Origin: Rallus limicola
Lineage: Eukaryota > Chordata > Aves > Gruiformes > Rallidae
NCBI GenBank assembly: GCA_022605955.1
Contig: JAKCOZ010000001.1
Coordinates: 18,034,146-18,098,145, forward strand
Length of the DNA: 64,000 nt
Direction of reading: 5' to 3'
Shown here: one piece after another, positions 59,795-64,000 of the stretch
Layout: each line of letters begins with the position of its first letter
Numbering within the stretch: the first letter of the stretch is position 1
The notes under the pieces: generated by a model
What the model was told of the DNA's origin: nothing
Databases searched by the model: none
Seen by the model: only the letters and a program-made list of their open reading frames with translations
Program-made: the position numbers and the translations under genes

Positions 59795-59945
59795 GCTATG
59801 AATGACTTCAGGAAAGTTGTTTCAATGTTCTGCAACGGTGCTTCTCTGTATGTAAAAGAGGAGAACTGATAACTAACTGCTTCAGAAGGTTATTCCAAGG
59901 TTAGGCTAGTGCTAGTGAATCACTTCAGTGCTTTATGATAAAAGT
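59795..59945 (-). mobile_element. MIR SINE copy, antisense
   Basis: GAATGACTTCAGGAAAGTTGTTTCAATG, CTCTGTATGTAAAAGAGGAGAACTGATAACTAACTGCTTCAGAAGG and CACTTCAGTGCTTTATGATA follow the antisense MIR order. In MIR this reads TGACCTTGGGCAAGTTACTT, CATCTGTAAAATGGGGATAATAATACCTACCTCAYAGGG and AAGCGCTTTG. Clear but old. Confidence 0.65.
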
Positions 59946-62900
59946 TACGATAGAAATGCTTATTATCATAACCCCATGTCTTCTTCAGAGGTTAATACTG
60001 ACAGAATGCAGGTAACTTACCATCAAGAATTGGGATGTTCAAATTTAGGCAGAGCCTACTGAAAGATCAGGCTTGCATTCTGCCTTTATTTTTCATTATC
60101 TTTTTCCTTTTGTTAATAGGGAAAAAATAGAATGTGAAGGAATGAAAGAAGTCTCTACTTTCTCTCCACTTCCATGCCCTCTCCAGTTGCTCCCCTCTCA
60201 TTGCCAGCCTGCTACCTAAGAAAAAATGTGCACAGTGACCTAATTTAGAACATATATTCTTACTCTGGGGAAGATGCATAAGACAACAGGAATACAGGAG
60301 CTCTCTAAAGTAATTTCAAGCAAGGCCTGAAGATGTTTATAATGGTGCAACTACTGCATGTGGAGGGAACCAGTTATTAATCACCCATATTTCCCTTTCT
60401 TTCTAGCATGTAAGTAAGCCAGAAATTCATTAATAAAGGGTTAGGTGAGAGAACAGGACAGATGGACAAACTGTAATTGATATGGTTCACAGCACACCTG
60501 GCTCTGGCTGACTGGAAAGACTCCTTATCCTTGTGCTGACACTGACTGAATGCAAAGAAGCTTTCCTCTTAACAAAAATGTGCTGTTATAACCCAAAAGA
60601 TTCATGGTAATAACAAAGTTTTAATTGCAAGGTCTCCCTTTAAAGGAAACACAGACCCTGCCCTTTACCTCCAACCTTGCTGAAAGGAGAAAAGCTCATT
60701 CTGCCTTGCTACAATTACAGCTCTGGGCTGAGAGGTCTGTAGCTGCAGAGGGAAGCTGAAGTGTCTCACAGCTGGGCACTCATGTGAAATTCTCCCTTGA
60801 CAAGACCAGAAAGACTCTGATCTTCAGTGCTCTCCTTGATGTGCAGTGAAAACTAAAAAGAACAACAGCAACAACAAAGTCCTCGGCAAGTTTGTGTGTA
60901 TTTTGTTCCTCTATTAAGGCCCACTGTGGGAATGGATAGAAGAGGATTAACAGTGGGTATCCCCTCTTCAATCTAATCTCCAATTGACTGAGAAACATCA
61001 CATAGGGGCATTTTGGAGGAATTAACGCAAATCCTTTTAAAACTCTTTAGTGCCTTCTCCCTTCCCTTCCCCACTCCCCAGCTCTTTCTCTCTGTGCCCC
61101 CTGGTGCTGAATTTGCAGCAGAGGACATGGCCAAGGAGGATCACGGGTAATCAATTAAGATGCAAACTTTTACCATTTGAGATGCATTATCATGGTCCCA
61201 CTGACACATCCTGAAACACAAACTCAATCTATCACATTGCAAATGAATTCAAAGCAGAAGATTAAAGAGTCAGAGAGGCACACCATCTCACCACAGAATT
61301 CAATTAAAAATAAAAAAAGGAAAAAGCATGAAAGCAGGAACAACAAAGAGAGAGCTGGCTCATCTGTAGCCAAACTTTACCCTCCATTCTACAATTCCTT
61401 AATAGAGTCAGATTGGCAGGGATAGTTTAGGGTAGTCTGAATAATGGCTTGCATGTAAATAAATGCTGTTTTGTCAACTTGAGATGGGATGAAAACATTT
61501 ACACACAAAGATGCTTCCCTGTTTTCTCTTAGCCTCCCCAGAAGAATGTCTCAGGACGAAATGGACAGAATGCCCATGTATTTGATTGTTACTTCTGATC
61601 ATTCCAGGCCAGCAAGGCACCTCACCAACAGTCAGGCCAGGGTGAACACCAGGGAACTACCAATATTCAGGGCATCTCATCTTCCATGGTCATGAGTTTC
61701 TGAAATACAAACTGTCTGCTCTTCTCCAAGGTGGGCTGGTGCTTGTCAGGTCTCACTTCCCTGGCTTCAGAGAAAGAAAATCATCACAGGCTGAAAGCAG
61801 AGGTGTAACTCTTATAATTAATGCAATTTCCTAGAATTCAAGTAGATGTTTTATCTGCTTTTATTCTTGTTGCCCCCTTGCCTTCCTACAAAGGTTGAGA
61901 TGCAGACTCTTCCCACCCTGTCCAGCATTCCTCAAAGTGCTGGCATAAAGAATAGCAAGAAATTTTTTATTTCCTTCTCCTATCTTAGTATGTTCTGCAT
62001 TTTCCAGATGTCAGTGAATTTCTGATACCAATACAATATCAGAAACAGGTACGGTACAGGCATAAAGATTTGATATGGAAATGTTATTAGTGTAACCTAA
62101 AACAGAACCTCACATAGGTCAATATGCAGCCAATCCTCAAATAAGAGCCCACTGATCATATTACTCATTTATATCCTTTCTCCCTGGGCCAGTCCCTAGC
62201 ACACAGCCCGATTCTGAATGTGAAAAACAAAGACCACATAGGATTGAAGACAGGAAATAAAGTTGAAGTCTTTTGGATGAGATTTTACAGACTGCAGCAA
62301 GGGCTTTGACTTCTACCCTGGAAAACCACTGTGTGCTAAAACCTGTCTGTCATTTCTAACTTTCTCTGTAAGAAGCACAAGGAACCGTGGTAGGTCTGCT
62401 GAAGGAGCTGCACTAATTACACAACTGCCTGAAACATAAGTGTCCTCTTTCTTTAAAATGAAATTGTCATGTAAACCCCACCATTGGGAGCCTCCATGTG
62501 TCACAGCCTAGAGCGGCTGAGGCACCAGAGGGAAAGACGGCTGCTAGCTTCGCTCGCTTCCCATCTGTTTGCTCACAGAGCTGGTTAAGGAGCCCTTCCA
62601 GCAGAGACAGGAGACAGACGCACATAGAAGGTAACAAGGACGTATTGTGGATTCTTTATCAGCCATGGCTCAATATGAGATTTATTTTAGTGCTGGGATT
62701 AATTTGATGATCATGAAAGGGACAGGCTGTCAGCACTGACAAAAGCCTACCTGACAGCCAGGAGGCACTGGGTGAGTTTTATGTACACAGCACTTGCCTA
62801 TACCCCTCGTTCCTGGTCTGCGGCACCACCCGCCCTGGTCTCTGCCCCATGGCCATGCAGCCAGCACCAATCCTGACCACCACGCAGTGCAACAGGCCCA

Positions 62901-63070
62901 TCCATGCAGCACTATTACCCAATGCACAGTGCCAATACAGACTATGATCTGGGATCAAGTTACAGATACAGTAGGGGCATCACAAAGAAGAGGAAACAAT
63001 TTGGAAAAGTCAAAAGCTGCATTATTAATTCATTTTTTTCATTTCCTAACATTTTCAGTAAGGAACTCAA
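59946..63070. other. Unique non-coding DNA left of the ERVL provirus
   Basis: Repeat-poor. Blocks at 60570-60690 and 62500-62765 look less decayed than the rest (see findings). An A-rich patch lies at 61305-61326. No gene was recognised. Confidence 0.5.
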
Positions 63071-63644
63071 TGTGCTGGTTTTGGCTGGAATAGAGCTAAT
63101 TTTCTTCATAGTAGCTCATATGGGGCTTTGGATTTGTGCTGAAAACAGTGTTGATAATAGAGAGATGGTTTTTTTACTGCTGAGCAGCACTTACTCACAC
63201 AGAGCCAAGGCCTTTTCTGCTCCTCACCCTACCTCACCAGCAAGTGGGCCGGAGATGCATAAGAAGCTGGGAGGGAACACAGCTGGGACAGCTGACCCCA
63301 ACTGACCAAAGAGATATCCCAAACTGTATGATGCCATGCTCAGCATATAAACCTGGGGGAAGATGTTTGGTATGATGGTGTTTGTCTTCCCAAGTAATAG
63401 TTACACACAATGGAGTCCTGCTTTCCTGGAGATGTCTGAACACCAGCCAGCCCATGGGGAGTGCTGAATGAATCCCTTATTTTGCTTTGCTTGCATGTGT
63501 GGCTTTTGCTTTACCTGTTGAAGTGTCTTTACCTCAAGCCATTCCTCACTTTTACCCTTCTGATTCTCTCTCCAATCCCACCATGGGGGCATTGAACAAG
63601 TGGCTGTGTGATGCTTAGTTGCCTGCTGGGGTTAAACCATGTCA
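63071..63644 (+). mobile_element. 5' LTR of an ERVL endogenous retrovirus
   Basis: A 574-bp LTR beginning TGTGCTGGTTTTGGCTGGAATAGAGCTAATTTTCTTCATAGTAGCT and ending GGGGTTAAACCATGTCA, the ends of the bird ERVL LTR. Internal landmarks in order are GCTGACCCCAACTGACCAAAGAGATATCCCA, a TATAAA box at 63346-63351, TTTGTCTTCCCAAGTAATAGTTAC, and a U5 with TGTCTTTACCTCAAGCC and CTTTTACCCTTCTGATTCTC. The poly(A) signal expected just before TGTCTTTA reads TTGAAG here, so it has decayed. CpGs of the family are mostly TG or CA, which indicates an older insertion than the minus-strand solo LTR. It is followed by internal sequence, so it is a 5' LTR and not a solo. Confidence 0.92.
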
Positions 63645-64000
63645 GTTCTTTTGGCACCCAAAATGAGGCTTGAAGGGTTTGAGATAATGAGAGATTTGAT
63701 TGGAATGTGCTAGATAAAATTTATAGCTGTTATTGCTGTTTAGCAGTTAATTGGGAGGTTCCTGTGCTTGCCATGTGGCTTGCTTGCCTTGCTGTATATT
63801 AGAGTTTAGTGCTCATTAGAGGCTGCTTTTTGATTTCACGGCTTGCTGTAGTGCTGTACTCCTTATCATCTTACTGTGCTGTGCCTGGGAACATTTTGAT
63901 TACAGTGATGGCGTTGTGCCTGGACTGGCTGATGGCCAGGGCAGCACTGCCTCTTCTGTGCTGCTGTACTGGACAGGCTGGAGCTCCCCTGTGAAATTGA
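63645..64000 (+). mobile_element. ERVL provirus internal region, start only (runs off window)
   Basis: Directly after the LTR, TTTTGGCACCCAAAATGAGGCTTGAAGGGTTTGAGATAATG corresponds to the primer-binding site and leader of bird ERVL. The usual site begins TTGGTGCCCAACGTGGGGC, and several CpGs have mutated here. The leader continues (TGTGCTAGATAAAATTTATAGC, TTGCTGTTTAGCAGTTAATTGG, ACTCCTTATCATCTTACTGTGC) to the window edge. The short frame 63809-63994 lies in this leader and is not a known viral gene. Gag, pol and the 3' LTR, if present, lie beyond 64000. Confidence 0.88.

Noticed and set aside
63809..63994. 61-codon frame in the ERVL leader as a viral gene
   Set aside because: It lies before the expected gag start, is short and Leu/Cys-rich, and matches no ERVL protein I recognise.
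1..64000. CRISPR arrays, tRNA or rRNA genes, prophage or operons
   Set aside because: No regularly spaced repeats, cloverleaf, rRNA-like stretch or long adjacent frames are present. The repeats are vertebrate retroelements.

Overview
The window is vertebrate nuclear DNA and almost certainly comes from a bird. It holds several fragments of CR1, the dominant avian non-LTR retrotransposon. Some of these keep the typical CR1 3' end, with short ATTCTGTG-type repeats. It also holds two LTRs of the ERVL-type endogenous retroviruses common in bird genomes, and worn copies that read like MIR, the old amniote SINE. I see no bacterial-style operons, tRNA or rRNA genes, or CRISPR arrays, and no convincing protein-coding exon. 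The open reading frames are short, overlap on both strands, and match no protein family I recognise apart from the CR1 ORF2 tail. The window therefore looks like an intergenic stretch or the inside of a large intron.

Layout. Positions 1-18.2 kb are mostly single-copy AT-rich DNA with microsatellites, including a long TG tract at 15.75 kb, and a conserved-looking block near 11.9-12.2 kb. A short antisense CR1 end lies at 18.26 kb. Near 22.1-22.45 kb there is a purine- and G-rich stretch, followed by a complete 588-bp solo LTR on the minus strand (22952-23539) with a 5-bp target-site duplication. A possible small hAT-like element (25.46 kb), a conserved-looking block (25.8-26.1 kb) and a MIR-like piece (27.2 kb) come next.

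At 28.56-29.57 kb two CR1 copies sit head to tail. The second has the best preserved 3' half of ORF2 in the window. A MIR copy lies at 36.34 kb and short antisense CR1 ends at 37.06 and 44.81 kb. A longer sense CR1 at 47.45-48.2 kb has lost its 3' end, which is unusual. An antisense CR1 (50.1 kb), an antisense MIR-like piece (50.54 kb) and another sense CR1 piece (53.0 kb) follow. The last 12 kb hold several candidate non-coding regulatory blocks and an antisense MIR (59.8 kb). At the right edge lies the 5' LTR and start of the internal region of a plus-strand ERVL provirus (63071 to beyond 64000).

No new genetic system is evident. The points most worth checking are the solo LTR with its CpG-dense promoter-like segment, the ERVL provirus cut by the window edge, the 3'-truncated CR1, and several unique blocks rich in homeodomain-type motifs or small palindromes that may be conserved enhancers. 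All repeat-family calls rest on recognised consensus-like wording and not on a database search.
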